Positions 38,310-46,795 of a stretch of 64,000 nucleotides of DNA are shown piece by piece. The position numbers and the translations under genes are program-made. This DNA is from Paractinoplanes rishiriensis (GTDB lineage Bacteria; Actinomycetota; Actinomycetes; Mycobacteriales; Micromonosporaceae): assembly GCF_016862375.1 (NCBI RefSeq), contig NZ_BOMV01000001.1, forward strand, positions 248,001-312,000, written 5' to 3'. Within the stretch, counting starts at the first letter, position 1. The number at the start of each line of letters is the position of its first letter. The notes beneath the pieces were generated by a model. It saw nothing but the letters and a program-made list of their open reading frames with translations. It searched no databases and was not told the DNA's origin.

Positions 38310-38975
38310 TCAGCTTTGGCGGTACAGCTCACGGGTGCGGCGGGCCAGGTCTTTGGTGGCCGCCGAGTTGACCCAGGAGCCCAGGACGATGGAGGCGCCG
38401 GGCACGATCTTGGCGAACATCCGCCGGGCCGCGTGCACGCCGGCCATCTGGGCCAGCTTGACGCCGAGCTTGACCATCCCGGCGATCGGGCGGCCGGTCG
38501 AGTCGGCGAACAGGCGGCTCGCGCGTTCCCGTCCGGCGGCCACCCCAAGGGCGACCCGGGCGGTTTCGGCCACCTTGTGCACCCGCTGGAGCACGAGCAT
38601 TTCGGTGGCCCGCTCCGGGACGGTCGGGTCGGTGCCGTACGCGGCCGCCACATGCAGCACCATCCGGCTCTGGGTCCACGCCAGCACGCCCACGTCCAGC
38701 ACGGCGCCGGGCAGGCCGGTGGCACCGGCGACCGCTCCGGATATCCGGGCCAGCGTGGTGAAGCGCTTGACGACCAGGTCGGCCAGCGCCTCCGGTGTCG
38801 CGTCCGGCCGCTCGGCGCGGGCCTGTTCGGCCCAGGCAGCCGCTTCCGGGCCGAGCCGGCGTACGGCTTCGAGCGCGAGGTGCTCGGGCGCGTACTGCGG
38901 GTCGGCCCGCATGCGCGACCACAGCGTGCTGGGTGGCGCGTCGGTTTCGGCGATCTCTTCCAATGAGTCAGTCAC
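38310..38975 (-). CDS. EcsC family protein
   Basis: A 221-residue protein with the EcsC pattern: VVKRFTTLARISGAVAGATGLPGAVLDVGVLAWTQSRMVLHVAAAYG, RVHKVAETARVALG, KLAQMAGVHAARRMFAKIVPGASIVLGSWVNS. Amphipathic/hydrophobic helices suggest peripheral membrane association. The family is linked in Firmicutes with secretion and ABC transporter function, but its role in actinobacteria is not established. Confidence 0.85.
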   Translation of the reverse strand: MTDSLEEIAETDAPPSTLWSRMRADPQYAPEHLALEAVRRLGPEAAAWAEQARAERPDATPEALADLVVKRFTTLARISGAVAGATGLPGAVLDVGVLAWTQSRMVLHVAAAYGTDPTVPERATEMLVLQRVHKVAETARVALGVAAGRERASRLFADSTGRPIAGMVKLGVKLAQMAGVHAARRMFAKIVPGASIVLGSWVNSAATKDLARRTRELYRQS

Positions 38976-39151
38976 CAGATCGCTCCGCGGGGGGAAGGGA
39001 AAGATCCTGCCGCCATTGTGCCGTGCACATGCACGTGCACGCGAGGGTCGATGATCGTTTGTTTCTGTGCTGAGATCTCCAGGCCGGAATGAACGCCGGC
39101 AATACCTTGTTACAAGCGGTTACCCGCTCTTCTGCACAGGAGGTCCTGGAC

Positions 39152-40054
39152 GTGCTCGACCCCACCGAGCTCTACGAGCTGGCCGACGACCTGCCGGCCC
39201 TGGACCAGCCGGTGCTCGTCCAGGCGCTCACCGGGTTTGTCGACGCCGGCAGCGCCATCCAGCTGTTCCGCGAGAACGTCCTGGAACACCTCGACAGCCG
39301 GGTGGTCGCGACCTTCGATCTCGACCAGCTCCTGGACTACCGTTCCCGCCGTCCCCCGATGATATTCGTCGAGGACCACTGGGAGAGCTACGAGGCGCCC
39401 AGCCTGGCCCTGCACCTGGTCAAGGACCAGCTCGGCGCGGAGTTCCTGATGCTCGCCGGCCCCGAGCCCGACCTGCAGTGGGAACGGTTCATCGCGGCCC
39501 TCACGGCCCTCATCGAGCGGTTCGGGGTCAAACTCACGATCGGCCTCAACGCGATCCCGATGGCCGTTCCGCACACCCGCCCGGTCAGCGTCACCGCACA
39601 CGCCACCGACCAGAGCCTGCTGGGCGAGCACGAGAGCTGGTTGCAGCGGGTCCAGGTCCCGGCGAGTGTGGGCAATCTGCTGGAGTTCCGGCTGGGTGAG
39701 AAAGGTCACGCCGCAATGGGGTACGCGGCACACGTCCCGCACTACCTGGCGCAGACCAACTACCCGGCGGCCACCGAGCTGCTGATCGATTCGGTCTCGG
39801 CCGGCACCGGCCTGGCCCTGCCCACCGGCGAACTCCGCCAGCAGGCAAGGCTGGTCCGCGAGGACGTCGACAAGCAGATCGCCGAGGACGAGCAGGCCGG
39901 CCGCCTGGTGGCGTCCCTGGAGGCGCAGTACGACGCCTTCATCCGCGGTCGCGAGGCCAACCTGCTGGCCGACCGCAGCGAGTCGCTGCCGACGGCCGAC
40001 GAGCTGGGTGCCGAGCTGGAACGCTTCCTGGCCGAACAGACCCGCGACGAGTAG
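39152..40054 (+). CDS. PAC2-family protein (proteasome assembly chaperone-like)
   Basis: A 300-residue PAC2 protein. The GTG at 39152 has a perfect AGGAGGT at 39138-39144, seven bases upstream, and gives the expected family N-terminus (LDPTELYELADDLPALDQPV); an ATG at 39089 is less likely. Conserved blocks are VLVQALTGFVDAGSAIQLFRE, YRSRRPPMIFVEDHW, LAGPEPDLQWERF and GLNAIPMAVPHTRP. Related to eukaryotic PAC2 and archaeal PbaB, probable ATP-independent chaperones; actinobacteria possess proteasomes, though none is encoded here. Confidence 0.92.
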   Translation: MLDPTELYELADDLPALDQPVLVQALTGFVDAGSAIQLFRENVLEHLDSRVVATFDLDQLLDYRSRRPPMIFVEDHWESYEAPSLALHLVKDQLGAEFLMLAGPEPDLQWERFIAALTALIERFGVKLTIGLNAIPMAVPHTRPVSVTAHATDQSLLGEHESWLQRVQVPASVGNLLEFRLGEKGHAAMGYAAHVPHYLAQTNYPAATELLIDSVSAGTGLALPTGELRQQARLVREDVDKQIAEDEQAGRLVASLEAQYDAFIRGREANLLADRSESLPTADELGAELERFLAEQTRDE

Positions 40055-40113
40055 TTACCCCGCCACCTCAGCAGGGTGTGTAGTCCCAGTTGCCGTCGCA
40101 GTGCGTCTCCGAT

Positions 40114-40827
40114 TTACCGGCGGCGGGCCTCGGCGACCGTCCGGCGGGCGTCACGCCAGGCGATCCAGGCGGTTCGCAGCCGGGGCGACGTGACGCCGGT
40201 CCGGCCCTGCCGGCGGGCGGCGAGCTGGGCGATCAGCCAGGCCGGGGCGTCGGCCTGTTCGACGGCCTCGGACTTGGTGAGCAGTTCGCCGGTGCGCAGC
40301 GCGTGCCGGCCGCGGGCCATCGAGGTGAGGCCCAGGTCGGCGATCACCGGGCCGATCCAGATCCACGGCCGTCGCGCGGCCCACGACCAGTAGCCGGTGA
40401 GCTCGGCCCGGGCTGCCGCGCGGATGTCGTCGTCCGAGACCCGCGGGAACACGGCGCGCGGCGGGCGGCCGAAGACCTCGTAGCCGTGCCGGGCCAGCTC
40501 GGCCCGAGTGATGCCGGAGAGGATGCGCTGCACCAACTGCCCGTGCGTCCACGTCGGATGCTGCCGTCCGGTGTCGGAGACGGTCGCGGCGTCGACGTAG
40601 ACACAGCCGAGGTTGAGGCCGGTGTCCAGCTTGTCGTGGATCGCCACAAGCGCCGCCTGGCGTCCGGCGCTGACCGGCCCGTCGGTGAGTGCGACCAGGT
40701 CGAGGTCGCTGACCCCCGGCACGTAGTCACCGGTCGCGAGCGACCCGGCCACCATCAGATCGGTGACCCAGCCCAGCCCGCGCAGCTCACCGGCGAACTC
40801 CCAAACCACCTCAGGCGTCGTCCCCAC
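40114..40827 (-). CDS. Nucleotidyltransferase-domain protein (ANT-like)
   Basis: A 237-residue protein with the Pol-beta nucleotidyltransferase signature VAGSLATGDYVPGVSDLDLVAL near residues 27-48, where GSLATG binds nucleotide and the paired Asp residues coordinate metal. A helical C-terminal region (TGYWSWAARRPW...) follows, as in aminoglycoside adenylyltransferase-like and DUF4111-type proteins. Substrate unknown; no resistance phenotype can be inferred. Confidence 0.8.
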   Translation of the reverse strand: MGTTPEVVWEFAGELRGLGWVTDLMVAGSLATGDYVPGVSDLDLVALTDGPVSAGRQAALVAIHDKLDTGLNLGCVYVDAATVSDTGRQHPTWTHGQLVQRILSGITRAELARHGYEVFGRPPRAVFPRVSDDDIRAAARAELTGYWSWAARRPWIWIGPVIADLGLTSMARGRHALRTGELLTKSEAVEQADAPAWLIAQLAARRQGRTGVTSPRLRTAWIAWRDARRTVAEARRR

Positions 40828-40867
40828 GCCCGCAGTCTAGGGCGTACGCATCCATGATTTTCTATTT

Positions 40868-42280
40868 TTACGCCGGTCGCCGGATGGCCTGCCACTGGGT
40901 GATGGCAATGGAATGGCCGTCCGGATCACTGAAGGTGGCGGCCCAGAGCTCGAGTTTGTCGCCGCGGTTGACGGCGCGCGGCGCGTGCACGAACCGGATT
41001 CCCGCCGACGTCAGCTGCTGATACACCGCCTCCACGTCGCCCACCTCGAGGTTCAGGTAGATCTGGCGCCCGGGACGGCCGGCCACGTCGGGAACCTGGC
41101 GCAGCACCAGGCGCGTGTCGCCGGAGGCCAGCACCGCGCTGCTGTCCCCGGCGGTGATGGAGACGAAGCCGAGCAGGTCACGGTAGAAGGTGATCGAGCG
41201 GGCCAGATCGGTGACCAGCACGGTGATGCCGACGCCGTGCTGGGCACCGGCCGGACCGGGACGGGCGCTGGGGTAGGAGGTGATCAGATCGTCCGGCGCG
41301 GCCAGCAGGGTGCGGGCGACCTCGGCGACGTCCGCAGTGTCGTTGCGGGCGAACCATGCGAGCCGGGTCTGCGCCGCGAGGACCTCGGCGGGATCCGCCG
41401 ACCGGAGCCAGGAGCCGAGCACCTTGACCGCACCGGCGCGGACCTCGGGATAGCGGCTGCCGAGGCTGACTCGCAGGTCCTCGGGGAGGTGGTCGGACGT
41501 CACGGTGACGTTCCGCGGAGCGCGGGCCAGAAAGATCTTTCCCTCGCCCCGGCTGCGCGAGTATTGCGGGCTCTGGTTGGCGCCGGCGGCTCGCAGCGCG
41601 TCCTCGGCGTAGAAGTACGCATCCTCGACCGTGATGAGGCCGTCCTTGTCGGTGTCGGCGGCACCGCTGCGGATGCCGTCGGCCAGCGCCCCGGTGAACA
41701 CGGAGCGCACCGGCTGCCGGTCCGGCGGCAGGTCGGTCTCGTAGGAGTATTCGCTGGCGCGGGAGGCGGCCAGCAGGTCGACGCCGCGGCCGGAACCGAT
41801 GAGCCGGCGTTCCAGGTCGAGGTCGGTGGCGGCCTTGATGCCGGGGAACGAGCCGCTGTGACAGCAGTCCAGGATCAGGATCCGCCGGCCGGCGTCGCAT
41901 TCCTCGAGGCGGTCGCGCAGCCAGGACGCCTCGACAGCGGTGTAGCTGAGCCCGCCGCGCATGGTGTCCGCGGTGGCGAAGTACAGGTCGCCGCGCGGGT
42001 TCAGCAGGCCGTGGCAGGACAGGTAGAGCAGGACGGTGTCGCGCGGCCGGCGGTCGGCGAGGAACTCCCCGATCGCATGCCTGACCTCGTGATGGAGCTT
42101 GTCCCGCACCGCGCTGACGGCGAACCCGCCGATCCCCGGGTCGCCGAGGACCTCCGCCATGTCGGCGCTGTCCTGAGCGGGTGCACGCAGGTCGGCCAGG
42201 TCCGGATCGGCGTACCCGGTGGTGGCCACGATCAACGCGTCCCGCGGCCCGGCCGGCAGGTCAGGAGCGCGGAGCAGCAT
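40868..42280 (-). CDS. Caspase-family (C14) protease fused to a VOC/glyoxalase domain
   Basis: A 470-residue three-part protein starting at MLLRAPDLPAGPRDALIVAT. Residues 1-255: caspase-like domain with catalytic His90 (YLSCHGLLN) and Cys140 (LILDCCHSGSF). A canonical EF-hand loop, DTDKDGLITVED (209-220), lies near its end. Residues about 265-335: helical repeat (RAGAVKVLGSWLRSADPAEV) of the type found in actinobacterial conflict caspases. Residues 349-468: VOC domain (GVGITVLVTDLARSITFYRDLLGF ... WAATFSDPDGHSIAITQW). The start overlaps the EACC1 gene by 20 bases. Probable effector of a conflict system; VOC as sensor or effector is inferred. Confidence 0.88.
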   Translation of the reverse strand: MLLRAPDLPAGPRDALIVATTGYADPDLADLRAPAQDSADMAEVLGDPGIGGFAVSAVRDKLHHEVRHAIGEFLADRRPRDTVLLYLSCHGLLNPRGDLYFATADTMRGGLSYTAVEASWLRDRLEECDAGRRILILDCCHSGSFPGIKAATDLDLERRLIGSGRGVDLLAASRASEYSYETDLPPDRQPVRSVFTGALADGIRSGAADTDKDGLITVEDAYFYAEDALRAAGANQSPQYSRSRGEGKIFLARAPRNVTVTSDHLPEDLRVSLGSRYPEVRAGAVKVLGSWLRSADPAEVLAAQTRLAWFARNDTADVAEVARTLLAAPDDLITSYPSARPGPAGAQHGVGITVLVTDLARSITFYRDLLGFVSITAGDSSAVLASGDTRLVLRQVPDVAGRPGRQIYLNLEVGDVEAVYQQLTSAGIRFVHAPRAVNRGDKLELWAATFSDPDGHSIAITQWQAIRRPA

Positions 42281-42632
42281 GCCGCGCCAGCCAGATGTCG
42301 AGCAGTTCCTGCTGCTGCGCCGCGGTGACACAGGTGAGCTCGATGCTGTCGCCGTCGATGCTGATCTTGACGCTGCGGTTGCTGCGGCCGGCCCACTCCC
42401 TGATCTTCACGACCGCGGTGGTCACGGCCACCACACCCAGCTTGACGACCAGCGACTCGATCAGCCCCGCGCCCTTGCTGCCCGCAGGTGCGGTGCCGCC
42501 GGAAACCCGGTCGGCGGCGTCGATGTCCAGGTCGAGCAGGGCGGCCCGCAACTGCTCGGTCAGGCGCTGCCGCTCGCGGAGGTCATCGCCGTCGCCGGGT
42601 TGCACCGCAACGATCAGATCGGTGTCGGCCAT
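42261..42632 (-). CDS. EACC1 protein (effector-associated constant component 1)
   Basis: A 123-residue protein starting at MADTDLIVAVQPGDGDDLRE; frames extending upstream to 42884 are only antisense to the methyltransferase. The family signature runs GDGDDLRERQRLTEQLR, LDLDIDAADRVSGG, GSKGAGLIESLVVKLG, IREWAGRSNRSVKISIDGDS and TAAQQQELLDIWLARH. EACC1 proteins are the invariant partner of caspase, trypsin-like and other effectors in predicted NTP-dependent actinobacterial conflict systems; their biochemical role is not settled. Here it directly precedes and overlaps the caspase-VOC gene. Confidence 0.9.
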   Translation of the reverse strand: MADTDLIVAVQPGDGDDLRERQRLTEQLRAALLDLDIDAADRVSGGTAPAGSKGAGLIESLVVKLGVVAVTTAVVKIREWAGRSNRSVKISIDGDSIELTCVTAAQQQELLDIWLARHAAPRS

Positions 42633-42675
42633 GAAGTCCTCTCTGGTGCTGCGAAACGGGGCTCGAAGGACCACA

Positions 42676-43380
42676 TTAGAACGGCCGGAAATCCTCGAAC
42701 GCCGGCTCGAACGACGGGTCCGGGAGCCGGACGGCTCGGCATCGGCGGACCACCTCGGCCGCGTCGTCCCCTCCGAGGTTCTTGAGCGATCCGGTCGCGA
42801 AGGCCTCCGGGACCTCCGTGAACCCCATGTTCCGCTCGTAATATCGCACCGCGGCTCGGACCGAGGGATGGTAGTCGTCGTCAAGAAGGATCAGACCGCC
42901 CGGCTTGACGATCTTGCGAAGGAAGTACAGATCGACGAAGACCTCGTGGAACCGGTGGCTGCCGTCGACGAAGGCCGCATCGGCCACCACCCCGTCCATG
43001 ACGAGTTGGGCGAGCGCCAGCGACGACGGAGCGGTGACGAGATCGACAATGGAGTCCAGCCCGGCGGAACACAGCAGGTCCCACCCGACGTTGTTGTACG
43101 CCTGCTGCTGGAACGGGTCGATCACCAGGTGGCGGGCATCCGGTGCGCCGACGGCCAGCAGAGCCTCGCCGATGGCGAGGGCGGAACTCCCGTAGGCGAG
43201 CCCGATCTCCACGACCGTCTGCACCTTTTCGGCAATCAGGAGATCACGAACGAGATCGCAGTCGCGTTCGGGCAGGGTCACGGTCGGAAAGTCGAGGTCG
43301 GGCCCGCGCGTCCACACCGGGCCGTCCTTGGCAAGCCGGCTGCGCACATCTTGAACTCGCATCCTGCGTTCGTCCGCCAC
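42676..43380 (-). CDS. Class I SAM-dependent methyltransferase
   Basis: A 234-residue Rossmann methyltransferase of the Methyltransf_24 type. VQTVVEIGLAYGSSALAIGEAL is motif I, RHLVIDPFQQQAYNNVG gives the acidic SAM-ribose region, and DAAFVDGSHRFHEVFVDLYFL with GGLILLDDDYHPSVRAAVRYY are motifs IV-V. It ends 43 bases before EACC1 and probably shares a transcript with it. The upstream 100 bases overlap a damaged gene, so the start may instead be MRVQDVRSRL at 43362. Substrate unknown. Confidence 0.85.
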   Translation of the reverse strand: MADERRMRVQDVRSRLAKDGPVWTRGPDLDFPTVTLPERDCDLVRDLLIAEKVQTVVEIGLAYGSSALAIGEALLAVGAPDARHLVIDPFQQQAYNNVGWDLLCSAGLDSIVDLVTAPSSLALAQLVMDGVVADAAFVDGSHRFHEVFVDLYFLRKIVKPGGLILLDDDYHPSVRAAVRYYERNMGFTEVPEAFATGSLKNLGGDDAAEVVRRCRAVRLPDPSFEPAFEDFRPF

Positions 43381-43976
43381 CCGACCAGTGTTTCAGAGCG
43401 GCCGAAATGACCGTTGTCCACGCCCACCGGGCCAGGCGCCAACACACCGACCGGCCCGGCACACGACACTCCCTGACGTTGGTCAGTCGCAGGAGTAAAG
43501 GCCAGGTTGGACCGGCCCACGAGGTTCATCGACGCCTTGCCGTACCCGGGCGGGATGATGAACGTCGCGTCGACGACGCCGTGGTACGTCCCCGGCACGC
43601 AGCGGTCCGCGGCCTGGGCGCTGACCGACACGGTGGTCCGCCTGGAGTCGAAGCCGATTCCGCCGGTTCGCACGTCGTCCCGGAACAGCTTCACCGTGAC
43701 ATCGATCCGCGTGATCGGTGAGGTGCACCAGCCCATGCCGTCGTAGGTGACCACCCCCAAGCCAGCGAGCCTCCGCAACTCGGGGTTGTTCGCACCGTCG
43801 GCATAGCAGGTGATGACTTCGGGCCGGGGCGGGACGAATGTGGTCCGGTCGCCCGCGCCTGTTCCGGCCGCGGTGCGCCGGAAGGTGACGACCTGGGTGG
43901 TGTCGCCACCGGTGGGAGCCGCGCCTTCCGGCGCGGAACTGGCTGTCGCGTCCGGATGAAGCCTGCGAATGATCAA
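43278..43976 (-). pseudogene. Damaged secreted-type hypothetical gene
   Basis: A 232-residue frame whose middle (VITCYADGANNPELRRLAG, ITRIDVTVKLFRDDV, ADRCVPGTYHGVVDATFIIPPGYG) looks like the small secreted beta proteins common in actinobacteria. It has no signal peptide, begins only at a TTG, and its last about 35 codons run into the methyltransferase. One base shift near 43500 would end the protein at PGLYSCD, a natural terminus at 43483. Upstream, the same frame stays open past the TTG without any start codon. Both ends therefore look broken. An intact unusual protein cannot be excluded. Confidence 0.5.
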
Positions 43977-44068
43977 GGCGCCGACCAGCGGCTCGCAAAG
44001 TAGATCCGAGTGGCTTCGGCCCCTGCCGTCCGGACCTACTCTGCGAATTTCCGACGCCAGGTCGGGGA

Positions 44069-44317
44069 CTATGCGCCGTTCGACCGTGCTTCGGCGCGGT
44101 GCCGCGCTGCTGAGATCAGATGCTCCGCCGCCGCGAGGACGACCTTGTCATGCGCGTCTTGGTCGCTCAAAATCGCCAGCTTGATCTTGTCTTCCCGGCC
44201 GGTCGACCAGCGGTTGACGTCAACGCGCTCCCAGCACTCCAGGACGACAGCGGTCTCATCCTTGTTGCGTGTCGTCTCGACGTGGAACTGGTCGTCCATG
44301 CTTCCGATGATCGACAT
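44069..44317 (-). CDS. Small hypothetical protein
   Basis: About 82 residues from the ATG at 44317 (MSIIGSMDDQFHVETTRN), which has AAGGGC at a suitable distance upstream; another ATG at 44335 adds six residues. The sequence is charged and alternates short beta-like segments (TAVVLECWERVDVNRW, DKIKLAILS) with a C-terminal amphipathic helix (HDKVVLAAAEHLISAARHRAEA). No family recognised. It sits downstream of the OLD nuclease on the same strand inside the accessory island. Confidence 0.5.
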   Translation of the reverse strand: MSIIGSMDDQFHVETTRNKDETAVVLECWERVDVNRWSTGREDKIKLAILSDQDAHDKVVLAAAEHLISAARHRAEARSNGA

Positions 44318-44512
44318 CGTGCTGCCCTTCGACATGCGGCTTCAACTGTTTGAACGCCGCTCCTACCTCTATATCGGTCAGAAGCGGATCCAGTGGGCGA
44401 ACGACCGACATCGGGCGCGAGACCGGACGGCGAGTCCGGAACTGCAGCCGCTTGGTTTGGCCGTGTCCGGCGCCGACGCTGGGTCAGCAGTCGACGCCGG
44501 ATCGCCATCGTG

Positions 44513-46459
44513 CTACTTCTTCTTGGTCTTGCGGATCAGGCCGTTGAGCCGCTGGAAGAGCTTCTCGATGCGGTCGAGGGTGGCGGCGTCGAGATCGGGC
44601 AGGGACGCTTGTTCGCGCAGGTAGGTGCGGGCGGGCTTGTAGTGGTTGAACTTGCCGCCGGCGATCTTCTTCTTCTGGAAGTAAGCCTCGATCTGGCGGA
44701 CGATGCGCGGATCCCGTGCGTTGAGGTCGGCGGCGGTGATCGGCGTGGGCAGCTCGCTGGCGTAAGCGCGGTTGACGAGCTCGATGTAGAAGTCGCGGTC
44801 GAAGAGGTCCTCGATGTCGGCGTCCGCGGTGCCGGTGAACTCCTTGATCTCGATCAGGCCGTTCTTGGCGAGCTGGTCGTTGGCGCGAAGCTGCTGGACG
44901 GCCTGGACGTCCTTGGTGCTGGAGTCGACCAGGACCGCGACGTTGATCTTGTTGGCGCCGAGCAAGGCGGCGAACGTTGAGAGCTTGCCGGCTCCGCCGA
45001 TAGGAGTGACTACCCAGCGCTGGTCGAGGCCGGTCCGGCGGGCGGCTTCGGCCGCGTCGTTGAAGATGTCCAGGTAGATCATGTCGCTGGGGCCTTCGAC
45101 GAGCAGGGTGTCGTCGGCGACGAACAAGGTCTGGGTCATTTCGATGCCCATGGCGGCCAGCAGCGGGAAGGCCGTGTCGGTGTCGGCCTTGAAGATCTCC
45201 TCGGAGACCTTGGTGCCGCCGTCGAGGTGGTCGATGACCGTGCGGACCCGCTCGAAGTGCTTGGGCGAGACCATGAACGGCGAGTGCGTCGTGTAGATGA
45301 CCTGGTGCTTTGTGGCCAGCCGTTCGTCGATGAGCGTGAGGAGGTCTTCCTGTGCGCGGCCGTGCAGGGACAGGCCCGGCTCGTCGAGCAGCAGGATGAG
45401 GTCGCCGTCGGTGTTCTCCTCGACCTTGTTGAAATAGGCGAGGAAGCTGAAGAACCAGACGAAGCCTCGCGAGCGGTCGTCGAACGGGACCGTGACGCCG
45501 TGCCGTCGGTTGCGGACGCGGACCTGCAGGATCGGGCCGACGTTCAGCGGGGCGAGCGCGCCGACCTCGGGCTGCAGGACCTTGAGGTCGACCTCCAGGT
45601 CGGTGTTCTGCGACCAGTACTCGAAAACCTCCTCGGTGATGGCGTTGCTGGCGTTCTCCAGCTCACGGATAAGTCGCTCGTGGTTGTCAGCGACGTTGAA
45701 CTCTTCCAGGCTGACGCCTGCCAGGTCGAGGAGGCTGATCAGCGCCTTCTCGCCGCGCTGGAGGGTGTCGTTCTTCTCGCGGGCGATGAGGTCGGGGATC
45801 GACACCTTGCCGGGCATGATGTCGTAGTCACCGAAGTAGACGAAGTGCGGCATGAGCGGTGCCGCATACTCGTCGATCAAGTAAAGCCTGACGTTCCGGT
45901 CGCGCCATCCGCGGATGCGTTCTGCCGCCGCTGTTGCGCCCGAGGTCGGCTCCTCGAGCTCCTCGACTGCGGTCAACAGCTGCGCGAGCGTCTTGGCCTT
46001 GGCGACTCCACCGCCGACGGAGACCGGCAGGTCAAACCCCGAACGGAGGTGGTTGGCAATCGCCACCTCGTTGACCTGGTGGGTGTAGTAGCGGTCTCCC
46101 TTGTAGGGGATGCTGAGAACGAACTCTCGGCTGGCCAGCGCCCCGCGGCCGAGGTCGTCCTCGATCTGCTTGACCTCGTTGTCGTCGTAGCGGAACGTCG
46201 CCTCGACGACCGGGATGCGGGAGTCACCCAGCTCCCGGCGCTTGCGGCCCATGTTCGCCGGGAAATCGACGACCTTGTCGAGCGGCTTCTTCTCGATCGG
46301 CTTCAGGCGGAAAAGGGCCTGCAGGATGTTGGTCTTGCCGGACTCGTTCTTGCCAACCAGGCATGTGACGTCCTCCTCGACACGGAACTCCTCGGAGTCC
46401 GCGATCGAGCGATAGTAGGTCACCTTTGCCTTGATGAACTTCAATGGATCTCCATCCAT
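44513..46459 (-). CDS. OLD-family ATP-dependent nuclease (AAA + TOPRIM)
   Basis: A 648-residue SMC-like ATPase joined to a C-terminal TOPRIM domain, the class 1 OLD layout. Walker A CLVGKNESGKTNILQALF (36-43 core), Walker B LILLLDEPGLSLHGRAQEDL and H-loop VIYTTHSPFM are intact. The TOPRIM region has TLLVEGPSDMIYLDIF with the catalytic Glu, then VAVLVDSSTKDVQAV and ADADIEDLFDRDFY. No UvrD-like GajB helicase follows, arguing against Gabija. Start is the ATG at 46459; codon usage is noticeably less GC-rich than in core genes, consistent with transfer. Probable phage or plasmid defence. Confidence 0.9.
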   Translation of the reverse strand: MDGDPLKFIKAKVTYYRSIADSEEFRVEEDVTCLVGKNESGKTNILQALFRLKPIEKKPLDKVVDFPANMGRKRRELGDSRIPVVEATFRYDDNEVKQIEDDLGRGALASREFVLSIPYKGDRYYTHQVNEVAIANHLRSGFDLPVSVGGGVAKAKTLAQLLTAVEELEEPTSGATAAAERIRGWRDRNVRLYLIDEYAAPLMPHFVYFGDYDIMPGKVSIPDLIAREKNDTLQRGEKALISLLDLAGVSLEEFNVADNHERLIRELENASNAITEEVFEYWSQNTDLEVDLKVLQPEVGALAPLNVGPILQVRVRNRRHGVTVPFDDRSRGFVWFFSFLAYFNKVEENTDGDLILLLDEPGLSLHGRAQEDLLTLIDERLATKHQVIYTTHSPFMVSPKHFERVRTVIDHLDGGTKVSEEIFKADTDTAFPLLAAMGIEMTQTLFVADDTLLVEGPSDMIYLDIFNDAAEAARRTGLDQRWVVTPIGGAGKLSTFAALLGANKINVAVLVDSSTKDVQAVQQLRANDQLAKNGLIEIKEFTGTADADIEDLFDRDFYIELVNRAYASELPTPITAADLNARDPRIVRQIEAYFQKKKIAGGKFNHYKPARTYLREQASLPDLDAATLDRIEKLFQRLNGLIRKTKKK

Positions 46460-46795
46460 AGGGAGAGACCCACGAGCGCTGGAGCTGGGCAGGCAAAGAT
46501 CACACCTTAGCGGAGTAGCTGACGCCAAGGCGTGAGTTCGGGGTATGGTCCTGACACCACATCAAGGAGTTGACCCCGGATGCCGTCGCCCGCGCGCGAG
46601 GCGCCCGGGGTCCTTCTGTTTGCAGTGGACATCGTAACGGAACGTACCGACATCTTGCGTCGATGTTTCGGCGTGGTTCGCACAAGTGTTCCGATGCCCC
46701 AGCTCAACAGGCAACCGCAGCCGATCGACGATCGTCTCATCTTGCAGTCCGCTGGGATCGAAGTAGCAGCAGGTCACTGTCGATCGTGGCATCAA
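46460..46795. other. Gene-free gap between OLD gene and Tn7-like module; candidate transposon end
   Basis: No coding frame is convincing here. It holds short, partly related sequences: CATCTTGCGTCG at 46651, CATCTTGCAGTCC at 46738, and several GTTCCG/CGGAAC words near 46640-46695. These resemble, in opposite orientation, the CTCGCAAG repeats at 52911-52983 and could be transposase-binding sites marking one end of the element. A terminal TGT...ACA boundary was not established. Confidence 0.4.

Noticed and set aside
42633..42884. N-terminal extension of EACC1
   Set aside because: Arg/Ser-rich reading in another frame of the methyltransferase; EACC1 family members start at the MADTDL-type motif.
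44513..46459. Gabija (GajA) identity for the OLD protein
   Set aside because: No UvrD/GajB-type helicase gene lies on either side, so only a stand-alone OLD nuclease is supported.
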